Of a stretch of DNA of 50,324 nt, positions 38,958-47,284 are shown piece after piece. Within the stretch, counting starts at the first letter, position 1. Each line of letters opens with the position of its first letter. Below the pieces are notes generated by a model. The model worked only from the letters and a program-made list of their open reading frames with translations, did no database searches and was not told where the DNA came from. The translations under genes were made by a program, and so were the position numbers. Source of the stretch: an uncultured Alphaproteobacteria bacterium (GTDB lineage: Bacteria > Pseudomonadota > Alphaproteobacteria > RF32 > CAG-239). The DNA lies in NCBI GenBank assembly GCA_944391465.1, contig CALXTS010000011.1:1-50324 (forward strand), written 5' to 3'.

Positions 38958-40991
38958 CTATGCAACTTCTTTTCTAGAGGCTGCGGCTCTTTTTTCTGCC
39001 TTCAATTCTTCATCACAAATCGGGCAGTATTTATGCTCTCCTGAAATATATCCATGCTTTGGGCAAATGGAAAAAGTAGGAGTGATGGTAATGTAAGGAA
39101 GACGATAGTTTGTCAGCACGCGTTTTACGATGTCGCGACAAACTTTCGCTGATGAAATTCTTTGTCCCATATACAGGTGTAATACTGTGCCGCCTGTATA
39201 TTTGGTTTGTAAAGTCGATTGCAAATCCAATGCCTCAAACGGATCATCCGTATAACCAACCGGCAATTGAGAAGAGTTGGTATAAAATGGATTTTCCGGA
39301 GTTCCGGCTTGGATAATGTCTTTAAATCTCTTTTTATCTTCACGAGCAAAACGTGTTGTGGCACCTTCTGCCGGAGTTGCTTCAAGATTGTACATGTGTC
39401 CGGTTTCTTCTTGAATCTTTATCAATTTTGCACGGATATAATCCAAGAATTTGACTGCAAACTCCTGCCCCCATTGATCTGCTATATTATGCTCGTCATT
39501 GGTAAAGTTACGTATCATCTCGTTAATACCGTTAACACCAATTGTTGAGAAGTGGTTACGGAGAGTTCCGAGATAGCGTTTGGTGAATGGGAATAATCCG
39601 TTATCAATCAATCTTTGAATAACTTTACGTTTAATCTCCAAAGAGGTTTGAGCGATTTCCATCAACTCATCTACGCGGGCATATAAACCAGCCTCATCGC
39701 CTTTATAAACGTATCCCAAACGAGCGCAGTTAAAAGTAACAACACCGATTGAACCTGTTTGCTCGGCAGAGCCAAACAAACCATTTCCTTTGGCCAAAAG
39801 TTCACGCAAATCCAATTGCAGACGGCAACACATAGAACGAATCTGTCCGGGTTTCAAAACAGAATTGATGAAATTCTGGAAGTATGGAAGACCATATTTA
39901 GCCGTCATTTCAAATAAAAGTTCTGTATTATCATCTTCCCACGGGAAATCCGGTGTCATGTTATATGTCGGGATCGGGAATGTGAACGGACGACCTTTAA
40001 TATCGCCATGCATCATGATTGTCATATAGGCCTTGTTTATCATGTGCATTTCTTCTTTCAAATCGCCATATGTGAAGGGTTGTTCTTCTCCGGCAATTAT
40101 CGGATGTTTATCACGCAAATCTTCCGGACATACCCAATCAAACGTGAAGTTTGTAAACGGTGTCTGAGAACCCCAGCGTGACGGTACATTCAGATTGTAT
40201 ATCAGTTCCTGAAAACATTGTTCAACTTGCTCATAGTTCAAATTATCTTTACGAACATATGGGGCAAGATAGGTATCAACAGATGAAAATGCCTGTGCTC
40301 CAGCCCATTCGTTTTGCAAAGTCCCCATAAAATTGACCATTTGACCAACAGCTGATGATAAATGCTTTGGAGCTCCTGCCTCTGCTTTTCCCGGAACACC
40401 ATTAAAACCTTCATGCAATAAGTTTTTCAGAGACCAACCGGCGCAATATGCGGCCAACATATCCAAATCATGAATATGAATGTCTCCATTGCGGTGAGCC
40501 TCTCCAACCTTTGCCGGATAAACGTGACTTAACCAGTAGTTAGCCATTACTTTTCCGGAAACGTTTAATATCAAACCGCCATTAGAGTAGCCTTGATTGG
40601 CATTTGCGTTAACGCGCCAGTCTAATCTTTCCAAATACTCATTAATAGAACTTTCAACATCAACCATAACCTTCTTGTCTCCGCGGACGCGATTACGTTG
40701 ATCTCTATACAAGATGTATGCCTTGGCGGTGCTGAAGTAATTTGATGAAATTAAAACTTGTTCAACAATATCTTGGATACCTTCTATTGAGGGAAGAGTT
40801 TCGGCATATTTATGTTTGAGTACCTTCAAAACCTGCGCCGTCATCAACCAGCTTTCTTGTTCTCCAAATTCTCCGGTTGTTGTTCCGGCTTTCAAAATCG
40901 CGTTAAAGATTTTATTACTATCAAACGGTGCTAATGTTCCGTCTCTTTTCTTTACGCTTTCAATGGCTACTTCGTAATTTGATTTTGACAT
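38958..40991 (-). CDS. nrdD: Anaerobic ribonucleoside-triphosphate reductase, large chain lacking the glycyl loop
   Basis: 677 residues. It makes deoxyribonucleotides without oxygen. An N-terminal ATP-cone (VKKRDGTLAPFDSNKIFNAI, then RDQRNRVRGDKK) senses ATP/dATP, followed by the catalytic barrel with DIHIHDLDMLAAYCAGWSLK, NVPSRWGSQTPFTNFTFDW, FTFPIPTYNMTPDFPW and GSIGVVTFNCARLGYV. Near the end is a metal-binding region CPKHGYISGEHKYCPICDEE (C643, C656, C659 with a His at the fourth position). The protein stops about 20 residues later, without the RVxGY glycyl-radical segment, which is encoded by the next gene. Two NrdR boxes lie upstream. Confidence 0.93.
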   Translation of the reverse strand: MSKSNYEVAIESVKKRDGTLAPFDSNKIFNAILKAGTTTGEFGEQESWLMTAQVLKVLKHKYAETLPSIEGIQDIVEQVLISSNYFSTAKAYILYRDQRNRVRGDKKVMVDVESSINEYLERLDWRVNANANQGYSNGGLILNVSGKVMANYWLSHVYPAKVGEAHRNGDIHIHDLDMLAAYCAGWSLKNLLHEGFNGVPGKAEAGAPKHLSSAVGQMVNFMGTLQNEWAGAQAFSSVDTYLAPYVRKDNLNYEQVEQCFQELIYNLNVPSRWGSQTPFTNFTFDWVCPEDLRDKHPIIAGEEQPFTYGDLKEEMHMINKAYMTIMMHGDIKGRPFTFPIPTYNMTPDFPWEDDNTELLFEMTAKYGLPYFQNFINSVLKPGQIRSMCCRLQLDLRELLAKGNGLFGSAEQTGSIGVVTFNCARLGYVYKGDEAGLYARVDELMEIAQTSLEIKRKVIQRLIDNGLFPFTKRYLGTLRNHFSTIGVNGINEMIRNFTNDEHNIADQWGQEFAVKFLDYIRAKLIKIQEETGHMYNLEATPAEGATTRFAREDKKRFKDIIQAGTPENPFYTNSSQLPVGYTDDPFEALDLQSTLQTKYTGGTVLHLYMGQRISSAKVCRDIVKRVLTNYRLPYITITPTFSICPKHGYISGEHKYCPICDEELKAEKRAAASRKEVA

Positions 40992-41064
40992 TGTTATTCA
41001 GCTTCCCCTTATTATTATATTTTTATATTTTATTGTTTTAGTTAGCTTGCCGCTAAAACCATAT

Positions 41065-41112
41065 ATACAATATATTGTGTTAAAAAAATGTAAATCCTTC
41101 TATATATAGTAT
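41065..41112. promoter_or_regulatory. Tandem NrdR boxes upstream of nrdD
   Basis: Box 1, ATACAATATATTGTGT (41065-41080), fits the known 16-bp consensus acaCWATATATWGtgt at about 15 of 16 positions. Box 2, CTTCTATATATAGTAT (41097-41112), has the full core CTATATATAG. Their centres are 32 bp apart, about three helical turns, the spacing described for NrdR pairs in other nrd operons. They lie 74-121 bp before the nrdD start. NrdR repression of the operon by dATP is inferred; nrdR itself is not in this window. Confidence 0.8.
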
Positions 41113-41359
41113 CCACATAATTTAATTATTCTTTTTTTTATGACTCCGGAATCCCGCCGTCTTGTGTGTATATTGGAATATATATCCCCTCTCCTCAAGC
41201 CATAAAAATTTATTTTTCCGGATTGACATGACTATCTATTTAAAAATCAATCATAAAAATTTTTTACCAGAGTGGATAAATTTATTAAGATTTTTGATTC
41301 CAGAAATTACCTCTAATTTTCCTCTATTTAGGCTATAAATTATCCACATATTATCAACA
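41110..41359. promoter_or_regulatory. AT-rich 426-bp nrdD upstream region with DnaA-box-like sites
   Basis: The gap 40992-41417 has no gene. Besides the NrdR boxes it holds one perfect DnaA box TTATCCACA at 41340-41348, a near match TTATCAACA at 41351-41359, GTATCCACA at 41110-41118, and AGTGGATAA (inverted, one mismatch) around 41273. E. coli nrdAB is regulated through DnaA boxes, so DnaA control of ribonucleotide reductase is one reading; a cluster of DnaA boxes in AT-rich DNA could also belong to a replication origin. TTGACA occurs at 41223 without a convincing -10. Confidence 0.5.
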
Positions 41360-41373
41360 GAATCGGCACTAAA

Positions 41374-41409
41374 AAAGAGGTCTTCCCTTTTTATTAGAAA
41401 GACCTCTTT
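41374..41409 (-). terminator. Terminator after the TolC-like gene
   Basis: AAAGAGGTCTT/AAGACCTCTTT, a perfect 11-bp stem with a 14-nt loop, followed on the minus strand by further T residues (TTTTTT). It lies just beyond the stop of the TolC-like gene. Confidence 0.85.
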
Positions 41410-41417
41410 GCGAATCC

Positions 41418-43322
41418 TTAGTTTTGTATCGGGTTAGAAATTGAAACATCTTCGCCGATGGCGGTTTCTTCAATATATTCATCCGTACATTGCGGACCGA
41501 TACACCGTTTCAAAACCGTTGCCTTTCTTCCCGGGGTAAGCCCCTTTACCTGTAATGAAGGAACATAAACATCGACAATCTTTATCTTGAATGTCACATA
41601 TCCGACTTGTCCGTCTTCATCCGTAATATATGTTTTAATATGGTAGCTGCCTATATTACTCGGCATTGCGATTCCGGTAAAGCGTCCGGTATTTTCATTA
41701 AATTCCAACCAATCCGGTAACGGACTGTCATTACGCAATCCTGCCTTAAACTTTACTTTACCATTAAAATCCATTTTATTAATGACAGACTGCGGAATAA
41801 CAATATCTATCCTTTGCCCGGTCTCAAGCATTACGTCCGGCAACAATTTACTTGACGATAAATTAACAGGAGGACGTTTGGTCGGAACGTCTAACAAATA
41901 TGGACGATTATCCGGCAAAAATTCTCCCTTACGCCATTTTTCCAATACTCCACGCAAATATACCGCAATCCGAGACGGCTTTTCTGTCAACATATAATAA
42001 GGAATCGCATCCATACCTATTGTTGAATACAAATTGCCTAACGAATCCTGCAAATCAACATATGCCAACATCGCATTCGTTTCATCTTCTATTGCGCGGG
42101 CGGCCTCCAACTGACTGGTTTTCGCCTTGCTTCCGGACTGGATTGTTGTATCTTCGGCAATATCTTCTGAAACATTGGCTAACTCATGAGAGATTTGATA
42201 ATCTTCCAATGCCGACATATAACGCGCCCATGATACATAAACTTGGCTCAAAACTAATGTTGTCATTCTCTGGCGACGAAGATTTTCCAGTTCTGACGGA
42301 TCAGGGTTGTGAATATCCTCAAACACACTCATTCCTATTTGCTTTGCCTTTTTTGCCCAAGCGCGATTATAGTATGCAGGATCATTCATATATTTTGTGC
42401 CCGGATCCGTAAAGATACGGAAAGAGGTTTGTATCTCGTTAACATCAGTTACCAAATCTCTTACGCGCAGCTCCGGACGATTGGTCAAAGCCAACCACTC
42501 CATTTCACTTAAAGAACTCTTAATCTCCGGAAGTTCAAAATTACCATATTCTTTTCCAACCAATTTGAATTGCGTTGTCGGATGGAATCCCATTAAACTA
42601 GCCAAACGAACTTCTGAGGTTTCTAAGTCTCTTTTCAAGGCTGAAAGTTTTTTGATAGCTTCCATAAACTCACGTTTTTTTACAAGTTCATCCATACTCA
42701 GACTTTTGCCGTTTTCGGCCAACTCGTTGGATTTTGCGTTTAGTTCATCAACATCCAGCGTCATATACTCTATCATATCATCAATAACCGGAAGTAATCG
42801 TTGCGCGGTTAAACTCTTCCAATAAAGCGTTCTGGTTTCTTGCAAAAGGTTATGTATGACTTTACGGCTTTGCTCAAAAGCTACACTTGATTTAAACCAA
42901 TCATCTTGGGTTTGATAGTAAACAGTACTGACATCCAATAAATTCCACGCTAACTTCAGCTCCGAATCCTGCGCATTTTTATTTTCCGTATTAACATATC
43001 CGGCTGAAGAAAATATCTCCGGCAATCTATTTACCGGAGATTTTCCGGCTTCAATCAAACTTTCCTGATAGTTTACAACACGGCGGGTATAGTTATATTT
43101 CAGTGCCAACGCCATCGCCATATACATATCTATCGGTTTTTCAATTTTGCGCGGTGTGGACGCATACATCGTCTGCAAATCGACATCAACACGAATCGCC
43201 CTATCCCAATCCGTATATGAAACCGGCGCCGTGGCCATTAAGTCATCGTCATTAGTATCCCCAACCGTGCAAGCTGAAACGGCAAATGCACCTATCAGAA
43301 ACAAAGCTAATATTTTCTTCAT
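41418..43322 (-). CDS. TolC-like outer-membrane efflux lipoprotein with a C-terminal Ig-like (cadherin/He_PIG) domain
   Basis: 634 residues from the ATG at 43322; it is preferred to the ATG six bases upstream because AAGGA is then 7 nt away. Lipoprotein signal MKKILALFLIGAFAVSAC. The body up to about residue 450 has the long helices and repeat of outer-membrane efflux proteins (ALALKYNYTRRVVNYQESLI, LTNRPELRVRDLVTDVNEI), which form the exit duct of type I secretion and efflux pumps. The last ~170 residues add a beta-sandwich of the putative Ig/cadherin type: SPLPDWLEFNENTGRFTGIA and SYHIKTYITDEDGQVGYVTF. A TolC-type protein with such a domain is unusual. No pump or membrane-fusion gene is beside it; it is divergent from the VirB8-like pair. 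Confidence 0.78.
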   Translation of the reverse strand: MKKILALFLIGAFAVSACTVGDTNDDDLMATAPVSYTDWDRAIRVDVDLQTMYASTPRKIEKPIDMYMAMALALKYNYTRRVVNYQESLIEAGKSPVNRLPEIFSSAGYVNTENKNAQDSELKLAWNLLDVSTVYYQTQDDWFKSSVAFEQSRKVIHNLLQETRTLYWKSLTAQRLLPVIDDMIEYMTLDVDELNAKSNELAENGKSLSMDELVKKREFMEAIKKLSALKRDLETSEVRLASLMGFHPTTQFKLVGKEYGNFELPEIKSSLSEMEWLALTNRPELRVRDLVTDVNEIQTSFRIFTDPGTKYMNDPAYYNRAWAKKAKQIGMSVFEDIHNPDPSELENLRRQRMTTLVLSQVYVSWARYMSALEDYQISHELANVSEDIAEDTTIQSGSKAKTSQLEAARAIEDETNAMLAYVDLQDSLGNLYSTIGMDAIPYYMLTEKPSRIAVYLRGVLEKWRKGEFLPDNRPYLLDVPTKRPPVNLSSSKLLPDVMLETGQRIDIVIPQSVINKMDFNGKVKFKAGLRNDSPLPDWLEFNENTGRFTGIAMPSNIGSYHIKTYITDEDGQVGYVTFKIKIVDVYVPSLQVKGLTPGRKATVLKRCIGPQCTDEYIEETAIGEDVSISNPIQN

Positions 43323-43452
43323 TGTCATATCCTTGAGTACGTACTTATTTGCTTATAAGTTATATCAATAATTTGTATATTAACAGTATTTATTTGCTTT
43401 TATTCAACTTTCATGTATAAAATGAACTTAAACGGCAACAGAATGGTGCAAA

Positions 43453-44232
43453 ATGTTAGATATTTTTCAGACTATATTTAAATATAAAGAGAAAAGAAGC
43501 CCTGATAAGTTAGGACTGTTTCCTGAAAGTGTGCATGTTGATGCCATGCCCGAACGTCGGTACTTGTGGACTTCCAGACTTTTGGTTATTGCCTCTTGTA
43601 TGAGCATTTGTTTCAGCATGATTTTAGCCAGCACCATCTATCTTTTACTTCCTCAGAGAGGATCTTACCCCAGACTATTGCATACAAATCGGCATTTTAG
43701 CCAACTCGAATTGACCGAACCTCAGGAAAAAACCGTTCCGGTTCAGGATTTAATAGCTGAGCAATATATTGAAGAATATATTATGCTCCGACACGTTATC
43801 GGCAATGATTATGATGAATTAATGTATCGATGGGCTCCCGGATCAAAATTATATTGGTTATCGGCAAAGCCCGTATATCAAAGTTTTTCGGCAACAGATG
43901 CGCAAACTCAAATTGCTCAGTTTAGAATGTCTTCTTTATTTCGCTTGGTCGAAGTTGAGTGGGTACGCCCATTAACACGAGGATTGTGGCAAGCACAGTT
44001 TATTACCATGGACTATTACCCCGGACGAACAATCCCGATTGTCAGTATTTGGAGAGCTTATCTCAGAGTTGTCTTTACCAATCCCCGTTTTGTTGATAAA
44101 ACACAACGTATTTTTAATCCTTTCGGCTTTATGGTCACCAATTACTCTCTTGCATATGTCGGGACACCGGAAGAGCCTGTCAGCTATCTGAACACGGCTA
44201 AAGAAATTCGTAATCAGGTTTATGAATATTAG
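43453..44232 (+). CDS. VirB8-like protein, copy 1
   Basis: 259 residues. A cytosolic N-terminus (MPERRYLWTSR) precedes one transmembrane helix (about 42-66, LLVIASCMSICFSMILAST) and a periplasmic domain with the pattern of VirB8/TrbF proteins: LIAEQYIEEYIMLRHVIGND, WAPGSKLYWLSAKPVYQSF and RIFNPFGFMVTNYSLAYVG, the last matching the NPxGFxVxxY signature. VirB8 is a core inner-membrane subunit of type IV secretion systems. The second copy follows 14 bp later. No other T4SS gene is visible here, as in lineages whose VirB genes are scattered. Identification rests on motif pattern. Confidence 0.7.
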   Translation: MLDIFQTIFKYKEKRSPDKLGLFPESVHVDAMPERRYLWTSRLLVIASCMSICFSMILASTIYLLLPQRGSYPRLLHTNRHFSQLELTEPQEKTVPVQDLIAEQYIEEYIMLRHVIGNDYDELMYRWAPGSKLYWLSAKPVYQSFSATDAQTQIAQFRMSSLFRLVEVEWVRPLTRGLWQAQFITMDYYPGRTIPIVSIWRAYLRVVFTNPRFVDKTQRIFNPFGFMVTNYSLAYVGTPEEPVSYLNTAKEIRNQVYEY

Positions 44233-44246
44233 ATGAGGAAAACCCA

Positions 44247-45029
44247 ATGCGTGGTATTTTTGATTTAATATTCAGATATCGGGAAAAAAGAAGTCCTGAT
44301 AAGTTGGGCTTGTTTCCTGAGAAAGTTCATATTGAAGCAATGCCCGAACGCCGATATTTGTGGACCTCGCGAATCTTGGTAATTGTTGCGGCATTGAGCA
44401 TATGCTTTTCTATTTCCCTCGCCATGACAATTTATATTTTATTGCCGCAAAGAGGAGCCTCCCCCAGATTTATACAAACAGATGGAATTACCGGCGGACT
44501 AAAGGCTGTTGAACCTATTGAAATGACCATCTATGCGCGCCAATTAATTACGGAAGGCCTGTTGCAAAAATATATTCAATTACGCCACGAAATTCCTCTA
44601 CAACAATATGAGCTTATGTCCCGCTGGACTGAAGGTTCGGAATTTTATGAACTCTCTACCGATGAGGTTTTTCAAAAGTTCCGCCAAAAAATGACTAATG
44701 ATCAAATTAACAGTTTTATTATCAATAATTTGCGACGGGAAGTTTCCTTTGAAGCAACAAGGCCTTTGGGAAATAATCTATGGTTGTTCCAATTTCGCAC
44801 CATAACGCGGCGCGGCGATAATGTTGTGCCTAAAATCGCTTTATGGCGTGCTTATATAAAAATTAATTATGAACAAGCTCAAGAAGGCAAACGCATTAAA
44901 CGCAATAACCCTTTTGGGATGAAAATTACCAATTATTCTCTTGCGTATCTTGGCGATGTTAAAGCTGAAAAAGAAGATACTTATCTTGATGCCGTAAAAA
45001 GAATCAGAACAAGAGAGGCGGACAAGTAA
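44247..45029 (+). CDS. VirB8-like protein, copy 2
   Basis: 260 residues, clearly paralogous to copy 1: both start KEKRSPDKLGLFPE-like (REKRSPDKLGLFPEKVHIEA), share MPERRYLWTSR, the membrane helix, RQLITEGLLQKYIQLRHEIP and NNPFGMKITNYSLAYLGDVK. The copies are alike over their whole length yet differ at many positions, so the duplication is not recent. Rickettsiales also carry two divergent virB8 genes. The DNA at the end of this gene forms a long hairpin that includes its stop codon. Confidence 0.7.
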   Translation: MRGIFDLIFRYREKRSPDKLGLFPEKVHIEAMPERRYLWTSRILVIVAALSICFSISLAMTIYILLPQRGASPRFIQTDGITGGLKAVEPIEMTIYARQLITEGLLQKYIQLRHEIPLQQYELMSRWTEGSEFYELSTDEVFQKFRQKMTNDQINSFIINNLRREVSFEATRPLGNNLWLFQFRTITRRGDNVVPKIALWRAYIKINYEQAQEGKRIKRNNPFGMKITNYSLAYLGDVKAEKEDTYLDAVKRIRTREADK

Positions 45030-45039
45030 TCCGCCTCTC
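45013..45039. terminator. Hairpin spanning the stop codon of VirB8-like copy 2
   Basis: GAGAGGCGGA - CAAGTAA - TCCGCCTCTC, a perfect 10-bp GC-rich stem with the TAA stop in the loop, between convergent genes. T-tracts are weak on both sides, so termination efficiency is uncertain. Confidence 0.6.
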
Positions 45040-45045
45040 TTGAAG

Positions 45046-46866
45046 TTAAAGTTTGAGTTTTTTATCCAAGTTTTCAAGCTCATCCAGATAATGCGATATC
45101 AGATTCAAGCCTTTATTCCAAAATTCTGCCGTTTGCGCATTTAACTCAAACGGAGCTAAAAGACTGTCATATTCGGTAATTGCCGTCTGGGAAAGCATGT
45201 TTAAATATTTATCGGCAAAATCCCGAACTTTTCCTTCCGTACTGACCTGATACAAAGAATTGACCAAACAATCTGCAAACGAATATGCATATACATAAAA
45301 CGGTAAGAAATAAAAATGTCCGACTTGCGACCATATATAAGCGCTGTTTTCATCAACATTAACCCATGGCCCCAGACTCTCTCTCATTTCCTCAAGCCAA
45401 ATTTGGCACAATCGTTCTTCTGACAACTCTCCTTGCTTTCTCTCTTCATGAGCCCGAGTTTCAAAAAAATGAAAAGCAATTTGGCGAATCGCCGTATTTA
45501 TCATATCGCCAACCTTCATCGCTATTAAACAGAGCTTGTCTTTATCATCTTTTGTTTGGCTGAGCATTGACTGAAATGTTATCATCTCGCCAAAAACAGA
45601 GGCGACTTCCTCCGTTGTCATTCGAGAATATTCATTTAAATCTCCGTTCTTTTTGCGAAGTTGCATATGGCAACCGTGTCCAAGTTCATGCGCCAAGGTT
45701 AAAACATCTCGATTGCTTCCGGTAAAATTTAAAAACAAATACGGATGAAAACGAGATGTGGTGCCGGCCGCAAAAGCCCCACTCCTTTTGCCGTCTCGTG
45801 GCGGAACATCTATCCAATTGTGCTCAAAAAAGTCTTTTGCCACATCATAAAGTTTGGGCGAAAAATTTTTGTATGCATCAAGTACCGTTTTAACCGCTTC
45901 TGCCCATGAATATTCCTTATCATTGCTAAACGGAAGAGGCGCATTGCGATCCCAATATTGTATTTTTTTAACCCCAAGCCATTTTGCTTTTAATTTGTAA
46001 AAGCGATGCGATATTTCTTTATATCTGTTACGAACGGTTTGAGCCAGAGTATCGACTATCTCATCGCTGACATTCTCTGAAAGATTTCTTTCTGAAACCG
46101 GATTTTTGAACCCTCTTTTAGCATCTTCTATCGCTTTGTCTTTCATTATCATATTATATATATATGAAAATAGCGGAGCGTTTTCTTTGCTAACGCGGTT
46201 AATTTCCTTTCCGGCTTTTTCTCGAATCGTGGCGTCTTGATTTTCTAAAAGGTGTGAAACTTCGGCATCATTATATTTTTTTCCATTGACATTATATATC
46301 AATCTTGAAGATGTTTCTTCATACAGACGAACCCATGCGCTTGAAGATGTTACGGATTTTTCCAATAAAATTTCTTCAACCGCTTCCGACAACTCATGCT
46401 TCTTAAATCTGCGAACTCTTTCTAGCCAAGGGCGATAAAAAGAGACTTTTTTATCTTTTAAAAGCTGTTTGATTTTGCTGTCCGAAATTTTATTAATTTC
46501 AAGACTAAAGAAAACCGTTGGTTTGGAATACTCTGTTAGTTGTTCTGAAATATTTTGATAAAAAGCCATGGCTTGAGCATTCTTCATTTGCGTTGACATA
46601 TTTAAATACGCAAACTCGCCCAAAACGCTGCCCAAGACTTCAATTTCCTCATATTTACGCAAGGCTTCGGCAAACGATTTTTCATCTAAAGTTTCAAGTT
46701 TTCCTTTATATTTTTTGCTGAAGTTTTGCGTTTCTTGATGATATTTATCTATATCTTTTTTTATTTTAGGATCATCTATCCCTTTATATAAATCACTTAG
46801 ATCCCACGCCGGTAAAGTTTCATTGAGGGATGTCTTCCGTTTTGATGCCGACTTGTTGCTGTTCAT
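45046..46866 (-). CDS. pepF: Oligoendopeptidase F (peptidase M3B)
   Basis: 606 residues from the ATG at 46866; GAGGAG lies 7 nt upstream, making it likelier than the in-frame ATG at 46881. M3 zinc motif: LAHELGHGCHMQLRKKNG, with HExGH, and the third ligand Glu in the following EYSRMTTEEVASVFGEMITF. PAWDLSDLYKGIDDPKIKKD at the N-terminus is typical of the PepF group. It cleaves short peptides in the cytoplasm. The gene overlaps the upstream membrane protein gene by 47 bp. Confidence 0.93.
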   Translation of the reverse strand: MNSNKSASKRKTSLNETLPAWDLSDLYKGIDDPKIKKDIDKYHQETQNFSKKYKGKLETLDEKSFAEALRKYEEIEVLGSVLGEFAYLNMSTQMKNAQAMAFYQNISEQLTEYSKPTVFFSLEINKISDSKIKQLLKDKKVSFYRPWLERVRRFKKHELSEAVEEILLEKSVTSSSAWVRLYEETSSRLIYNVNGKKYNDAEVSHLLENQDATIREKAGKEINRVSKENAPLFSYIYNMIMKDKAIEDAKRGFKNPVSERNLSENVSDEIVDTLAQTVRNRYKEISHRFYKLKAKWLGVKKIQYWDRNAPLPFSNDKEYSWAEAVKTVLDAYKNFSPKLYDVAKDFFEHNWIDVPPRDGKRSGAFAAGTTSRFHPYLFLNFTGSNRDVLTLAHELGHGCHMQLRKKNGDLNEYSRMTTEEVASVFGEMITFQSMLSQTKDDKDKLCLIAMKVGDMINTAIRQIAFHFFETRAHEERKQGELSEERLCQIWLEEMRESLGPWVNVDENSAYIWSQVGHFYFLPFYVYAYSFADCLVNSLYQVSTEGKVRDFADKYLNMLSQTAITEYDSLLAPFELNAQTAEFWNKGLNLISHYLDELENLDKKLKL

Positions 46867-47284
46867 TCTCCAACTCCTCATGCCATTTTTTTAAATTATA
46901 CATTTCTTGATTAATGTCTGCGTTATTTTTAATATATTCCGCACGAGCCTCGTCATTAAAATCCTCATCCTGTTGATATTCCGGAACAAAAATATAATTA
47001 CTCCATGGATATGGTTGTTTTCCGGTCAGCCAATTTTTTAGACCGACTCCGATAACTTTCATATCACACCAGCTATTACCCAAAATTGCCTTAAATATAC
47101 AGCTATATTTAGCATCTTCCGGACAACTTAACATGGTTTCCGCCATATTTTCCGTACACGGGATAAAGCCTCTCTTCTTTGCATCCAGTCTCGGAGAAAG
47201 TAAGACAAGAATAAACATGCCTAAAAAGCAGAAAATAAAAAATCCACTAATCAATCCTATCCAATGGGTTTTGATAAAACTCAT
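46820..47284 (-). CDS. Single-pass membrane protein of unknown function
   Basis: 154 residues: one N-terminal membrane helix at about 9-31 (IGLISGFFIFCFLGMFILVLL), then a periplasmic part with four cysteines (FIPCTENMAETMLSCPEDAKY, YSCIFKAIL, SWCDMKVIGVGLKNWL) and a charged C-terminal tail with Glu/Gln-rich coiled-coil character. Its start overlaps the stop of the uridylyltransferase gene (TAATG). Family not recognised; it belongs to an operon with a GlmU-like protein and PepF. Confidence 0.7.
   Translation of the reverse strand: MSFIKTHWIGLISGFFIFCFLGMFILVLLSPRLDAKKRGFIPCTENMAETMLSCPEDAKYSCIFKAILGNSWCDMKVIGVGLKNWLTGKQPYPWSNYIFVPEYQQDEDFNDEARAEYIKNNADINQEMYNLKKWHEELENEQQQVGIKTEDIPQ

Noticed and set aside
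38718..38960. Sequencing frameshift splitting an intact nrdD
   Set aside because: The glycyl-radical ORF has its own AGGAG site and ATG, the large ORF ends with a charged tail and stop, and there are 33 bp between them without coding continuity.
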